64,000 bases of DNA. Source: Hirundichthys speculiger. Its lineage: Eukaryota; Chordata; Actinopteri; Beloniformes; Exocoetidae. Shown piece after piece: positions 1 through 14,539 of the stretch (position 1 is its first letter; each line of letters opens with the position of its first letter). The notes beneath the pieces are model-generated. The model had not been told where the DNA came from. It did not search any database and saw only the letters and a list, made by a program, of their open reading frames with translations. A program made the translations under genes and the position numbers. The DNA lies in NCBI GenBank assembly GCA_018398805.1, contig JAGFBZ010000900.1:1612001-1676000 (forward strand). The letters run 5' to 3'.

Positions 1-3155
<3,155 letters not shown>

Positions 3156-3170
3156 GTCCTATTTCTGTTT

Positions 3171-3383
3171 TCGCAACAATTGAATCATAGGCAACTGGAC
3201 TTAGATTTGTCTCGAAGATGTTTCGCCTCTTATCCAAGCGGCTTCATCAGTTCTCAATGCATCAGTCTGACTAGTCCGCACTAGTCAGACCAACAGTGGA
3301 GTATGACTCTGGTTTTTAACCTCTGTGGAGGTGTGTACCCACCACTTTCCAAAGACAATACTTCGTTAGTGGAGTTTCGCTGG
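3171..3383. repeat. Left inverted terminal repeat of Penelope-like element
   Basis: This matches the reverse complement of 4492-4704 over its whole length with about 20 differences. On its minus strand it carries a hammerhead-like core: CTGATGA (3250-3244), a 7-bp stem with loop GGAT, then GAAAC (3224-3220). Confidence 0.85.
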
Positions 3384-3529
3384 ACCCTTTGTTTGGGTCA
3401 GGAGAGCCACACCAGTGAAAGGACAGTCGTTAGGAGTGAGTGGGGCCACTGGTGGACAACAGTCGTTAGGCATGAGGTGTGGTTACCAGTGAACGACTGT
3501 CGTTATGTTTCTTTGAGCAACCTGAGTTT

Positions 3530-4385
3530 AGTTTAGTTCAGTCCTTGTTATTCAGTCTCTTAGGAACAGTAGCGAGGGCTGCGTTGTAAATGGGAGATAA
3601 AAGGAATCTTAAGCCACCTCCCCTGTTTAGAGACGGCTTCTCTATTTTAACGTAGATGGATTATTTTACTCCTCTCTCAAGCCATCTGTCCTCTCTGTCC
3701 AAGATTTTCACGTTTTTGTCCACAAAAGAGTGAGCCTTCTTTTTTAAATGTACATAAACAGCAGAAACTGGACCTGAGGAGTTCGCCCTTCTGTGTTGAG
3801 TCATGTGTTTGTTTAGTGGTTGTTTGGTTTCCCCAATGTATGAGTCTTTGCATTCCTCACTGCATTGGACAGCATATACCAAATTGTTTTTTTGCGTGTG
3901 GGGTACCCTGTCTTTGGGGTAAACTAGTTTTTGCCTGAGTGTCTTACCTGGTTTGAAACACACAGGAATTTGTTGTTGATTGAAAATTCTCCTGAGTTTT
4001 TCCGACACCCCGGACACGTAGGGTATGACACTGTTCCTGAGCTTGTTACCTTCCTCAGCCCTCTCTGAGATATAGTTCTTGTTGGATCGTTTTGTTCTGT
4101 TGAACATCCAGCTAGGATAGCCACAAGTTTCCAACGCCCTCCTGTGAGGAGGGCGTTGTTCCTGTGTTTGTGCTCCTGTTCCTTTGTCTGCGTAGTGGTA
4201 GGAACCTTATCAGCCCTGTGCTGTAGGGTTCTGATAACTCCCAATTTGTGCTCCAGAGGGTGATGTGAGTCGAACAGAAGATACTGGTCTGTGTGTTGGG
4301 GTTTTCTGTAAACCCCAATGTGGAGGCTCCTGTTCTCATCCAAGTGTACATCACAGTCTAAGAAGAAGGTGGTTGTCATTAACAT
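3530..4385 (-). pseudogene. Penelope-like element ORF: RT tail and GIY-YIG nuclease, broken
   Basis: The first part (about 4385-4140) carries FFLDCDVHL and GVYRKPQHTDQYLLFDSHHP, the post-palm region of Penelope RT. A frameshift near 4140 moves the frame. The second part (4134 to about 3530) has linker sequence, then the GIY-YIG domain: NLVYAVQC and DSYIGET, then further on DREDRWLERG. A premature TAA sits at about 3660 where the family has a Glu codon (GVKE); beyond it the frame continues with EKPSLNRGGGLR, the usual C-terminal end of the nuclease. The RT YVDD segment itself lies upstream at 4399-4560 in a third piece. Function in life was target-primed reverse transcription with endonuclease nicking. 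With a missing N-terminus, frameshift and stop it cannot work now. Confidence 0.85.
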
Positions 4386-4398
4386 CTTTTCTAGTGAA

Positions 4399-4620
4399 CT
4401 AGATGTTCTTCTCCACTGAGTTGATGTTTTCAGTAAAATCCTCTAGTTCCTGGGATTTGATTTTCATCCATGTGTCATCCACATATCTGAACCAACGAAA
4501 CTCCACTAACAAAGTATTGTCTTTGGAAAGTGGTGGGTGCACACCTCCACAGAGGTTAAAAACCCGAGTCATACTCCACTGTTTGTCTGACTTGTGTGGA
4601 CTAGTCAGACCGATGCGTTG
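4399..4620 (-). pseudogene. Penelope-like RT fragment with YVDD box
   Basis: The minus-strand frame ...RVFNLCGGVHPPLSKD... through FRWFRYVDDTWMKIKS... to ENINSVEKNI contains RT motif C (YVDD). It stops at about 4399 and the downstream RT part continues in another frame from 4385. Part of the same coding segment overlaps the right inverted terminal repeat. The RT finger and early palm motifs are absent. Confidence 0.85.
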
Positions 4621-4704
4621 AGAACTATTGAAGCCGCTTGGATAAGAGGCGAAACGTCTTCTAGACAAATCTAAGTCCAGTTGCCTATGATTCAATTGTT
4701 GCGA
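4492..4704. repeat. Right inverted terminal repeat of Penelope-like element
   Basis: Partner of 3171-3383. On the plus strand it keeps stem II, GAAAC (4651-4655) and the following GTC (4656-4658) of a hammerhead-like motif, but the CTGATGA box is changed to CTATTGA (4625-4631). Confidence 0.85.
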
Positions 4705-4851
4705 GAATGGAATTGACCTGGATAAATGAGAATATCCACAGTCCTATTTCTGTTGATTTTCTGTCAACATACAAGAGGAAGAAGAAGATATTTTAATGGA
4801 TCTGTCAAAGCGAGTGACTTGATGCTTGCAGTTTTAATTTGAAAAATTAAA

Positions 4852-5785
4852 GTTAGGGCTCGAAATATTTGGACAATGAGAGAGTTTATGATTTGGCTTT
4901 TATACACCACCATGATGGATTTGAAAAATAAAAAAATTAAGAAAGAAAACAATCTGTAATCAAAGTGTAGACTCTCAGCTTTAGTTTAAGATGCTTCACA
5001 AAGATATGTAGCATGTTAAGGTCATCATCCATCTGCACTCTGAAGTGCTGCTGTGAGAGAAATAAATAAATAAATATAAATATGGTGTTGAAATAATCTT
5101 TATCATCACTTGTAAGTTTTCATAACTAGACAGACATCATCATGGTTGCAGGCTCCAGCCTGGGGGGATACTAGATGTCTCTGTCACAGCTCCAAGGCCT
5201 TGTCATGCATCAATTATATATTGTTGTCCTTCAGGATCTTTCTAGCACCCTCTCTAATCTTTCTGCGTATGCTTAAATCTATTGTGAAATTTCATTTCAA
5301 GGCATTTACCATGATCTGCAGCTTGCTGTATGACCTCTTGCACGCAATGGAATTGAACTTCAAGAAAACTGAGAAAGTATCAAGCCCTTACTTTAAGTCA
5401 GAGATAAATGGAAAGAATACATTTTCACAATACACAAGTACACAATACTGCCCTATTGGTTTTCCATTACTTACATTGTTTCTTTCGCCTAATGATGGCC
5501 TCCTTCACTTGCATTGGGACCTCCTCGGACTTAATATCAGTAGCTCCAGTCAAAAAGTTGCCAAATGCCAACTCAACCCTGATCTTGAACTCCAAATCTT
5601 TTTATCTGCTTCATTTGTCTAGGAGGAATCAACTACAACTTCTTTTCAGTCAATTCTCCAAATACTGAGCTTATGAACTTCACTTAAAATGGCTGTAGTT
5701 CTGAAATGGTAAATGCCACATTTTTGAGAAACCTCATCAACTGAAGCTGAAAGTCTACACTTTAATCACATCTTGATTGTTTATA
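4852..5785 (-). mobile_element. Decayed Tc1/mariner-type transposon
   Basis: The ends resemble a common fish Tc1 family: AATATTTGGACAATGA near 4864, and the subterminal motif AAAGTGTAGACT-TCAGCTTTA at about 4968-4990, mirrored at 5745-5770. On the minus strand near 5540-5485 a helix-turn-helix start is readable as SEEVPMQVKEAIIRRK, the N-terminal DNA-binding part of a Tc1-like transposase. The DDE domain is not recognisable, so the middle is deleted or badly decayed. The 158-aa plus-strand open frame over it is antisense noise. Confidence 0.65.
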
Positions 5786-6719
5786 CAGTGTTTAAAACAT
5801 TACCAGTGTGCTTAAAAAAAGGTGAGTAAAGCTCAAAATCCTTATTTTATAAAAGCTTTTATTTGCAAAAGAGCAAATGCATTGGTTTTTATCGAATGTT
5901 CAGCAAACGTTGTTCATCCATTTCTTACTGATTTCCTGCATTACTAAATTTTACCATAGTTCTTACCATTATTGATTAGAAATCACAAGTCACAATAATC
6001 ATTACATTTCCGGTACAGATCAATGATCACAATCAATAGGCATGACAATAATCATTTCATCTCCTGCGTTCATAACATACTGTATTGAACAGGAATCACA
6101 AGCCATCCTACAGTCTGCGACTTGTCCTCCTCCTGGACCCCGATTCATTCCCACCAGTTGGGGAGCATCAGGGGTAATCCAAACAGGGTCTCTGCACTCC
6201 CAGATCCTTCGGCACCCCCTCCTTCGGACCACCCGCAGCTCTTCTCCCTGTGTCGTGGGTGTCGGCGTGGAGAGTATGACCCTCCAGCCATAATGATTCT
6301 CCATCATTCACGGACTGGCCATCAGAGCCAGTACCGGCTCGTTATCCTATGATGCCCCCTGCAACACCTGTTGAGGGGCTTGCTGGAGAGATGAAGATTC
6401 CTCCTACCACTCGTAGGTTCTCCAAGGCCATCTCTCCTTCCTGAAGGTCTTCTTCCTCACCTCTGTTGACCCTCACCTCCATTGCGTACAGGGCTGCTAT
6501 CCACATCTCTCTGGTTTCCTCCTCTGCCTGTTGCCAGCTGGTCAGAGTCGCCCTTCATCGCTTAACATATACAGTTATGCCTTATTCCAGGTCCAAGGTC
6601 GTTTACCATGTAGTGGCTGTTGCTCTTTCTCCTCCCTTCTCGAAGCAACGGTTCATCTACTTTGGTCTTGGTCTGGAGTCTTCTTGGTCTCCTGCTGCAC
6701 AGTCCTGTCCATTGGACTC

Positions 6720-6721
<2 letters not shown>

Positions 6722-6752
<31 letters not shown>
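6722..6752 (+). repeat. Poly-G tract, 31 bases
   Basis: Uninterrupted run of G, unusual in vertebrate DNA and a plausible G-quadruplex or assembly error site. Confidence 0.95.
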
Positions 6753-6753
<1 letters not shown>

Positions 6754-6985
6754 TGGTTTCCAACACCCCACGCAGCTGTTGGTAACTTCACTCCAGTCCA
6801 AGGTCTCCTTTCTCCTCCGATAAGAATCCTTTCTTTGCATAATGCAGTCTTTTCAGCCCTCTCCTAACCCAGATAGCCAAGGTTGTACTTCTCATCACCA
6901 CCCCTTCATCAGTGGCTAGTCTGACATGGGATGGCGGGGTCCTCCGCCAGAGTCGCTCCTCTCCAGAGTTGGTTCCTAGTTCCCT

Positions 6986-8028
6986 CTAGCTTGGAATCGG
7001 CTTGAGTTGCTCCACTCCCTGGATCCCACGCCTCTTCAGCAACACTGTGTTACTGTCGAGTATTTGGTGAACCATGTCGGTTTCTTCGTACTTGGCCTTC
7101 ACAGCAGTGTTGGTCGGACGATCTCTTGCCTTTATCCACACTCTCTGTCCAACCTGCAATGGCACCTTTAGGTCTGAGACTACCTTCCTATCCTCAGAGA
7201 CACGCCCCACGTCCTGTTACATGAATGGTCGATTACTCAACTCCTCAGAAGGGGAGGGTCTATCAGCCCGATGCCTGTCGTTCAGGGCCATCCCTATTTC
7301 CAAGATCTTGGTATTCCATTCTCGGGTATTGGCGTTTTTCTTCCCAATCCAACTCTTCACTAACCCAATGGTTCTCTCTGCCACCCCGTTATCCTGTGGC
7401 GTATACGGTGGAGAGTATACTCTGATCACCCCATACCGCTGACACCACTGGTCCACCTGATGCGTTCCAGAAATGAGTGCCATTATCGGTCCTAAACTCC
7501 TTAGGCACACCTATTGCACCACAAACCTGGTCCAACATGCCCACCACATTGCCACCATTAGCTTTTCTGGCCGGTTTCACTACCACACAACCTGACATAG
7601 TATCCACCAGTACATATCCACATTATTTCTCTGCTTTCCTACCTTGTTATCCCCAGGGGTCCAGCCACGTCCATGCAGACGGATCCCCAGGGCACGGCAC
7701 TCTTGATGGTTTGGCCGTCAACCCGCTGTCCTCTTCTCCCTGCATTGTATTGCCTACTCACAACGCAGTTTCTCAGAACCTGGCGTATCTGGCTTTAGGC
7801 GATCCAAAACTGTTGCCTCTCCAACTCCCTCCGTGTGGGGAGCGTGCCTGCATGGCCCAGCACCTCATGGACGGCCTGCACCTCGTCCCTCACAGCTTCT
7901 GTTGGGACCACCCGGCCTCTAGGTGTTCTGTCCCACTTCTCGATCCTGACAAAGACAATTCTCCTCTCTCGTACATAGCGGTCCACTTCCTCATTTCCCC
8001 GCCAGTGCATTCCTTCCTTGGCATCCAC
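6986..8028 (-). pseudogene. Retroviral-like integrase, multiply broken
   Basis: Three catalytic acidic positions are visible: the Asp in DVAGPL, the Asp in TDNGTHF and the Glu in NGVAERT, matching a DDE integrase. The zinc-binding part keeps the two His (VHEVLGHAG) but the second Cys of the expected CxxC reads Ser. The frame changes between 7795 and 7607, again near 7500-7390, and near 7215. The long plus-strand open frame at 7477-8343 is the antisense of this region. Confidence 0.75.
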
Positions 8029-8410
8029 CCTCTACCGCACTACATCCAGTTCCATGTTCAGCCGCAGCTTGGCTATCTTCTTCCATACATCATGGTGAGC
8101 TACTGTTCTTCCTTTAGCTCCTTCGAACCCATTTTCCTCCCAGATGGCAATATCCTTTCAAACTGCCAGTCCTTTTTCCTCCTGGGGATATTTCCTTCCC
8201 ATGAAAGGCAGGTTGTAACTCCACAAAGTCAACATACCCCTCCTTCGTTTCGCACCTTCAGCATGGCATCATCCTCATCACAACTGACATCCACTCATAG
8301 CTTCACCGTGAGACTCCTGGGTTCCAGCGTCTCAGCTGCATGAATGGCCCTTTCCAGCTCTTCCTGATGGTCTTGGCTGGTGGCCGTCCAAGCCCAGCTG
8401 CTGAAGCTCT

Positions 8411-9640
<1,230 letters not shown>

Positions 9641-9900
9641 CTAGACAGAAGCAGCGACACAGACAGCGCTAAATGACAGATGCTGCAATGATCCTGAAAC
9701 CGGGTGCAGAGGAGAGACCACTTTCCATCTGTGACTTTCCCATCCATCATTCATTCATCTCATTTCAGTATTTCTTTGCCCCCCATTTCTGGAAATGTTC
9801 AATATTTTATTGATCATTTCTTTGGCACATTTGATCCTAGGCTTAACTTTCCCACTTTTTGTGGAAAGATTTAGACCATAAGATGAACACTGCCTGGCCG

Positions 9901-9925
9901 AAAAAAAAAAAAAAAAAAAAAAAAA
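9901..9925 (+). repeat. Poly-A run, 25 bases
   Basis: Expanded A-run just inside the left end of the Tc1-like element; the right end has a matching but shorter T-rich run. Confidence 0.9.
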
Positions 9926-10540
9926 GCCACCTGGATTCAACTAAGCAAATAGGTCCAATACGTCCTATTGGATAATTACTGCATGGGCAATTATCTTTCA
10001 GCTGGCAACAAGATATTTAACCCCAACTGGTGCAATGAGTTGCTTCTCATTTCCTAAACAGCCATGTCGAAAGACACATCCCGTGGTCGTTGTAAAGATG
10101 TTAGTCTGTTTGAGAAGGGTCAAATCACTGGCATGCATCAAGCAGAGAAAACATCTAAGGAGATTGCAGAAACTACCAAAATTGGGTTAAGAACTGTTCA
10201 ACGCATTATTAAAAACTGGAAGCATAGTGGGGACCCATTGTCTTCGAGGAGGAAATATGGCTGGAAAAAAATCCTCAATGATTGTGATTGGTGGTCTCTT
10301 AAACGTTTGGTGAGATCAAATCAAAGGAAAACAACAGTAGAACTCAGGGCTGTTTAATAGTGAAAGTAAGAGCATTTCCATGGACAATGCGAAGGGAACT
10401 CCAGGGATTGGGACTGAACAGCTGTGTAGTCTTAAGGAAACCACTAATCAGTGAGGCTAACTGGAAAAAATTTGCTAGAGAGCATAAAGATTGGACTCTG
10501 GATCAATGGAAGAAGGTCATGTGGTCTGATGAGTCCAGAT

Positions 10541-11904
10541 CAGGGTTATTATAGTTAACGAAAACTAAGACTAAAACTAAAACTAGCAATGAAAAAATAT
10601 TTCAGTTAACTGAAATAAAAATAAAAACTACAATTAAAAAAAAAAAAAACGAAAACTAAATAAAAACTACAATGAAGGATGTAAAACTAAAACTAAAACT
10701 AAACTGAATTGTAGATAAATTCAGCTTTTCGTTTTCGTTGTGTCGTTTCGTTTTCTCCCTCCCTCGATTACTGCCATAGAGATTACTGCCTGTCCTGCAA
10801 CAGCCGCTATGATACCCTCCCTCCAGAGAGGGGCAGCATAGCGGATATAGACTTTTTCGGGCCAGCCCCCCGGAAGTACCCCGTCCGCCATTGCGGGGTT
10901 GTGCTACAGAGCGACACTTTCACCGGCTCGCAGATTAACCAGTGTTATTCTCTTTCTACAAATATATATTTTTATAATGTCGAGTCGGTCGAGTGGGAAA
11001 TAATGTTCCGTCATAAACTGTGCCAACAATGGTGTGAAATTTCGACAATGGAAGAAGAAAGTATGCACGAAGACTGCCTTGTTTGCAGAACAAGAAGTTA
11101 GGAAGACGTGGGTGAAAAATATCAACAGAAAGAACTTTGTTCCAAATGAATACAGCCGGGTGAGTTTTCGTTAAACATTCAATCTCGAACTACTCATAGT
11201 CTCGCTGAGAGTCCCGGACGATTCTGGCCGAAAGAACAGCAGTATGAGGCTACTGTAGCCCTCGGTACTAGCACAAGCCTATAAATGAATGAAATTAATG
11301 AATGAATGACTTAGGAGAATGATAAAATAAATTAATATAACATTAACACATAGCCTAATTTACTGCTCGCGTTAACATTACAGCAGCATAATCTTTATGG
11401 CTTGTTGACGTTAGTTATAGCCAGCCAGCGTTCTACAGTTTTTAGTGTTTGATTATGGGAATAGATCATGCTATTTCCATAACCAATCATTAAAAACAGC
11501 GATAAACTACCTTCATCTGTAACTGGAGGCCACTGCCTAACATCATCAATCCAAGACATGTCTGTGTTATCCGTAACAGATCCTCCACGCTGCTGTGTTT
11601 GGGTTACTTGATGGAGCAACGCACCCTCCAGTTATGGCGGGGCCACTAGGGGGCGCATGTCCACAATTTTCAAGTCGAAAAGGTGTATAATCTGCTGCAT
11701 ACTGCAAGAAGAAGAAAAACTAAAACTAAGACTAAAACTAAATAAAAACTAAACTGAAACTAGTCAATTCCTCAAAATAAAAACTAAACTAAAACTACTA
11801 AATTACTTGTTGAACTAACTAAAACTAAACTGAAATAAAAAAGCAAACTGGAAAACTAAATAAAAATAAAAACTAAAGAAAATTTCAAAACTATAATAAC
11901 CTTG
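10541..11904. mobile_element. P-superfamily-like non-autonomous element with THAP exon
   Basis: A 1,364-bp insertion is bounded by an exact 8-bp direct repeat GTCCAGAT (10533-10540 and 11905-11912). Its inverted ends are CAGGGTTATTATAGTT (10541-10556) and the complement of AACTATAATAACCTTG (11889-11904), 15 of 16 identical. Subterminal zones (10559-10700, 11715-11880) are tandem ACTAAA-like repeats on both sides. Inside is a THAP-like reading frame (11019-11159). Eight-base duplications beginning GTCC and a THAP DNA-binding domain are both hallmarks of P elements, which exist in fish. No DDE-type domain is present, so it would depend on another copy's transposase. hAT membership is the alternative. 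Confidence 0.75.
11019..11159 (+). pseudogene. THAP-type DNA-binding exon fragment inside P-like element
   Basis: The plus-strand frame starting at a Cys codon at 11019-11021 reads CANNGVKFRQWKKKVC, then EVRKTWVKNINRKNFVPNEY and SR. The W...I.R.NF.P...SR pattern is the core of the THAP zinc finger (C2CH). The exon would end with an excellent donor, GG|GTGAGT, at 11160. The second Cys of the first pair is not in place, and the expected CS-x-HF after the intron was not found. No start Met was fixed. Confidence 0.6.
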
Positions 11905-12512
11905 GTCCAGATTGACCCTGTTCCAGAGTGATGGGCGCATCAGGGTCAGAAGAGAGGCAGATGAAGTGATGCTCCCATCATGCCTAGCGCCTACTGTACC
12001 AGCCTGTGGGGGCAGTGTTCTGATCTGGGGTTGCTGCAGTTGGTCAGGTCCAGGTTCAGCAACTGTATGAGCTCAAAGAATGAGGTCAGCTGACTACCTG
12101 AATATACTGAATGACCAGGTTATTCCATCACTGGAGTTTTTCTTCCCTGAAGGCAAGGCCATATTCCAAGATAATCCAAGGATCCATCGGGCTCAAATTG
12201 TGAAAGACTGGTTCAGGGAGCATAAGACATCATTTTCACACATGGATTGGCCACCACAGAGTCCAGACCTGAACCACATTGAGAATCTTTAGGATGTGCT
12301 GGAGAAGACTTTGTGCAGCGGTCAGACTCTACTATTATCAATGAAAGATCTTGGCGATAAATTAATGCAACACTGGATGGAAATAAATCTTGTGACATTG
12401 CAGAAGCTTATCCAAACAACGCCACAGCGAATGCGTGCCGTAATCAAAGCTAAAGGAGGTCCTGTGTATGACCTTTTTTTTGGTGGTGACTATTTTTTTT
12501 GGCCAGGCAGTG

Positions 12513-14539
12513 CATGACTGAATGCGTGGTTATACTTTATCACTTTGACTCCCAGTCTATGAATTAGAAAATCCTTTCCGCTAATCAAATATCTAATTAC
12601 CTGACAGATGGTCTGCTACACGGCAACTCTGCTCGCCTTAATCATCGGGTGATCACGCACATTTGCGACCCATTTCACCACACTTGAAACGGCTTAAGCA
12701 GATCAAGAAAATGAAGGAGGGGCTCTGAGTTTAAAGGACTTATACATGAGGCTGCAATCATGAAGAATAAAGGAGGCCTCCTAATTTCTTCTTATTTCAA
12801 AGCTACAGATGCAAGAGAAAGTGGAACAAGGTGAGAAAAACAACAACTGCATTCTAAGTAAGGGAAGCAAGACTTGACTATTAAGGGTAGGTAAACAAGG
12901 ATTAATTATCACTAGAGTAAATTACTGATGAGATAAAAATAGAATTATAAAAGATACTTTCACATGAAAAAGACCCTCTCTCTCAGCTTAAACTGGCTGC
13001 CACTGATTTTGACCAAATTCTTAATGTTTTCAGAAGACTGAGACAGCAAGGCCTAATGAAAAAGCTTATATAAATGCAAATTACACTCTGTTGTATGTTA
13101 AACCTCATCCCTAATGAAAATTGCCAAGGTGAAGAAAAAAGATTGATGATGTGTAGCCAAAATAGGGCAGATCGCTCGATAAATAGTTTCATACCACAAA
13201 TTCATCTCCCATCTGCCAGCTAACATGGGCACACACACAGACAGACACACACACACACACAACACACTCATGCAAGCACAAACAAATATATATACTGTTG
13301 TGTATACTGTTCTTTATACCCATGTGATGCTGGTCACCATCATAGTTGGTGTTCTTTCGACTACAAAACCATAAGTATACAGATAATGCAGTTCATAGAG
13401 CACTAATATGGTTGTAAGGGTTCAACAAAACATGGATGAGAATTTAACAAATAAAAAACTGCCCTGGTTTTTACCCTGTAAGAAGTTTATTTAAAGGATC
13501 TTAGAAATTCCACATACATTTTTGTTACTTATCTTTAATCTTTTTTTTAATAACTAAAGAGATATCTACACTGTAAAAGTAATTGCTATCTAAAAGAAAA
13601 CGTTATTTTAAGCTGATACATGCTTACTTCGTTGACTCTCCCAAGTGACGGCGAGTTAATGAGAAGTATTTAAACTCAACCTTAAATAACCTTAAATGAG
13701 CAATAACCAGTCCTTTCTAAATGGCAAAGGAATGTGAAGTTTACCATGATCCATTTCTTATAGTCTCACTGGTTTATTAAGCTACCTGTAAAGTGCCATT
13801 GTAAATCATGGTCCCAAACAGGAACAGAATCGCGCTGTGTGGAAAACACATGTTCCACTGGTCTCCAGAGATGAAACACAGATTAGATTTCTTCGACTGC
13901 AGTACCTGGAGTGCTCAATCTAGTGCCAGTTACCATTCTTTTTAAGCCACCAAATGTTCACTCGAGCTAATCCGATACAGCAGCTGCTGGGATGTTCATT
14001 GTGGAGGCAACTGCCTCGAAAATCTAATTCTTTTGCAGTCATTTGCTGACTCTAATGATGAATTTGTCAATCTCATTGACGGAATTACATGATCTACTTA
14101 TCTGCAATAATGCTCATGTTTTCTACAATAGATTTGCAAGGTCATAACTGGCATGTAATTGTGGCTGTAATACTGCTACTGTTATAAAGACTATTATGAC
14201 CTTTATGTGACCTTTATCAACATCCTGACAGTGAATTACTGAAAGCTATCTGGACTTTTCTGACTTGCTGCACCTGCAGGCTTCCAATAATGGCATTGTT
14301 TTGGAGGGAATCTTCCAAAATGTTTCCTCTTTTTCTGACTAATGCACTGAACCTGGAGTACCCTCAACAACTGAAGAATACCTTTAATTATATTTAAAGA
14401 GTTCTTCTGTCACTTGGACACAAATCCCCCAAACCTAAAACACAATCCCTCAAAAATCTTCATTTGCACTGAGTAAATATTTTAAGAACGTCAATAGCAG
14501 GTGACATGTTAGTTCTTTACCCTACTTGTTTTCACCTGA
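12513..14539. other. intron sequence with short (AC)n run
   Basis: No coding or transposon motif. A short CA microsatellite lies at about 13232-13262. Confidence 0.55.

Larger units (their letters stand above)
3170..4740 (-). mobile_element. Penelope-like retroelement, 5'-truncated, with inverted terminal repeats
   Basis: A 1,571-bp insertion is flanked by an exact 14-bp direct repeat, GTCCTATTTCTGTT (3156-3169 and 4741-4754), read as the target site duplication. Its ends are ~213-bp inverted repeats (3171-3383 versus 4492-4704), about 90% identical by eye. The minus-strand coding remnant has an RT fragment with FRWFRYVDDTW, then the VYRKP-HTDQYL motif that follows RT in Penelope elements, then a GIY-YIG nuclease domain. 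RT plus GIY-YIG is diagnostic of Penelope-like elements. Everything upstream of the RT YVDD box is missing, so the copy is dead on arrival. The inverted repeats include part of the RT coding segment (NLCGGV-HPPLSKDN), so the left arm is a partial inverted copy of the element's own start. Confidence 0.9.
6005..8410 (-). mobile_element. Endogenous retrovirus-like remnant (integrase region of pol)
   Basis: The minus strand carries broken integrase pieces in order: an HHCC-like N-terminal zinc segment (8028-7795), the catalytic core with a DVAGPL segment (about 7660), a TDNGTHF box and a DNGVAERTIG box (7607-7217), then an SH3-like C-terminal segment beginning VGQRVWIKARDRP (7210-6986). Part upstream (8040-8400) looks like the RNase H-integrase linker and part downstream (6000-6980) may be later retroviral sequence, but I cannot name it. 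No LTRs were seen. At least three frame breaks and a 31-base poly-G interrupt it. A retrovirus-like LTR element is certain at family level; the class (ERV versus Gypsy-type) is not. Confidence 0.75.
10064..12475 (+). pseudogene. Tc1-like transposase, interrupted
   Basis: The N-terminal part starts MSKDTSRGRCKDVSLFEKGQ and continues with SKEIAETTKIGLRTVQRIIK, the paired-like helix-turn-helix that binds the inverted repeats. The frame closes at about 10357 and resumes with changes. The second half after the insertion (12080-12470) carries [17 protein letters not shown] and [13 protein letters not shown], i.e. the second Asp and the Glu of the DD34E triad. The conserved Trp after HIENL is a TAG stop, and the C-terminus reads ...RMRAVIKAKGGPVYD. 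Frame breaks and the P-like insertion at 10541-11904 make it non-functional. Confidence 0.9.
9888..12512 (+). mobile_element. Tc1-like transposon, split by a P-like insertion
   Basis: Inverted ends CACTGCCTGGCC (9888-9899) and GGCCAGGCAGTG (12501-12512), each followed inward by A-rich or T-rich runs. The transposase is readable on the plus strand from 10064 to about 12475, with the 1,364-bp element 10541-11904 removed. The flanking TA duplication is no longer clear. Confidence 0.9.

Noticed and set aside
7477..8343. 288-codon plus-strand open frame, the longest in the window
   Set aside because: It is antisense to the integrase remnant, is rich in Pro, Ser and His, and has no domain. The minus strand explains the region.
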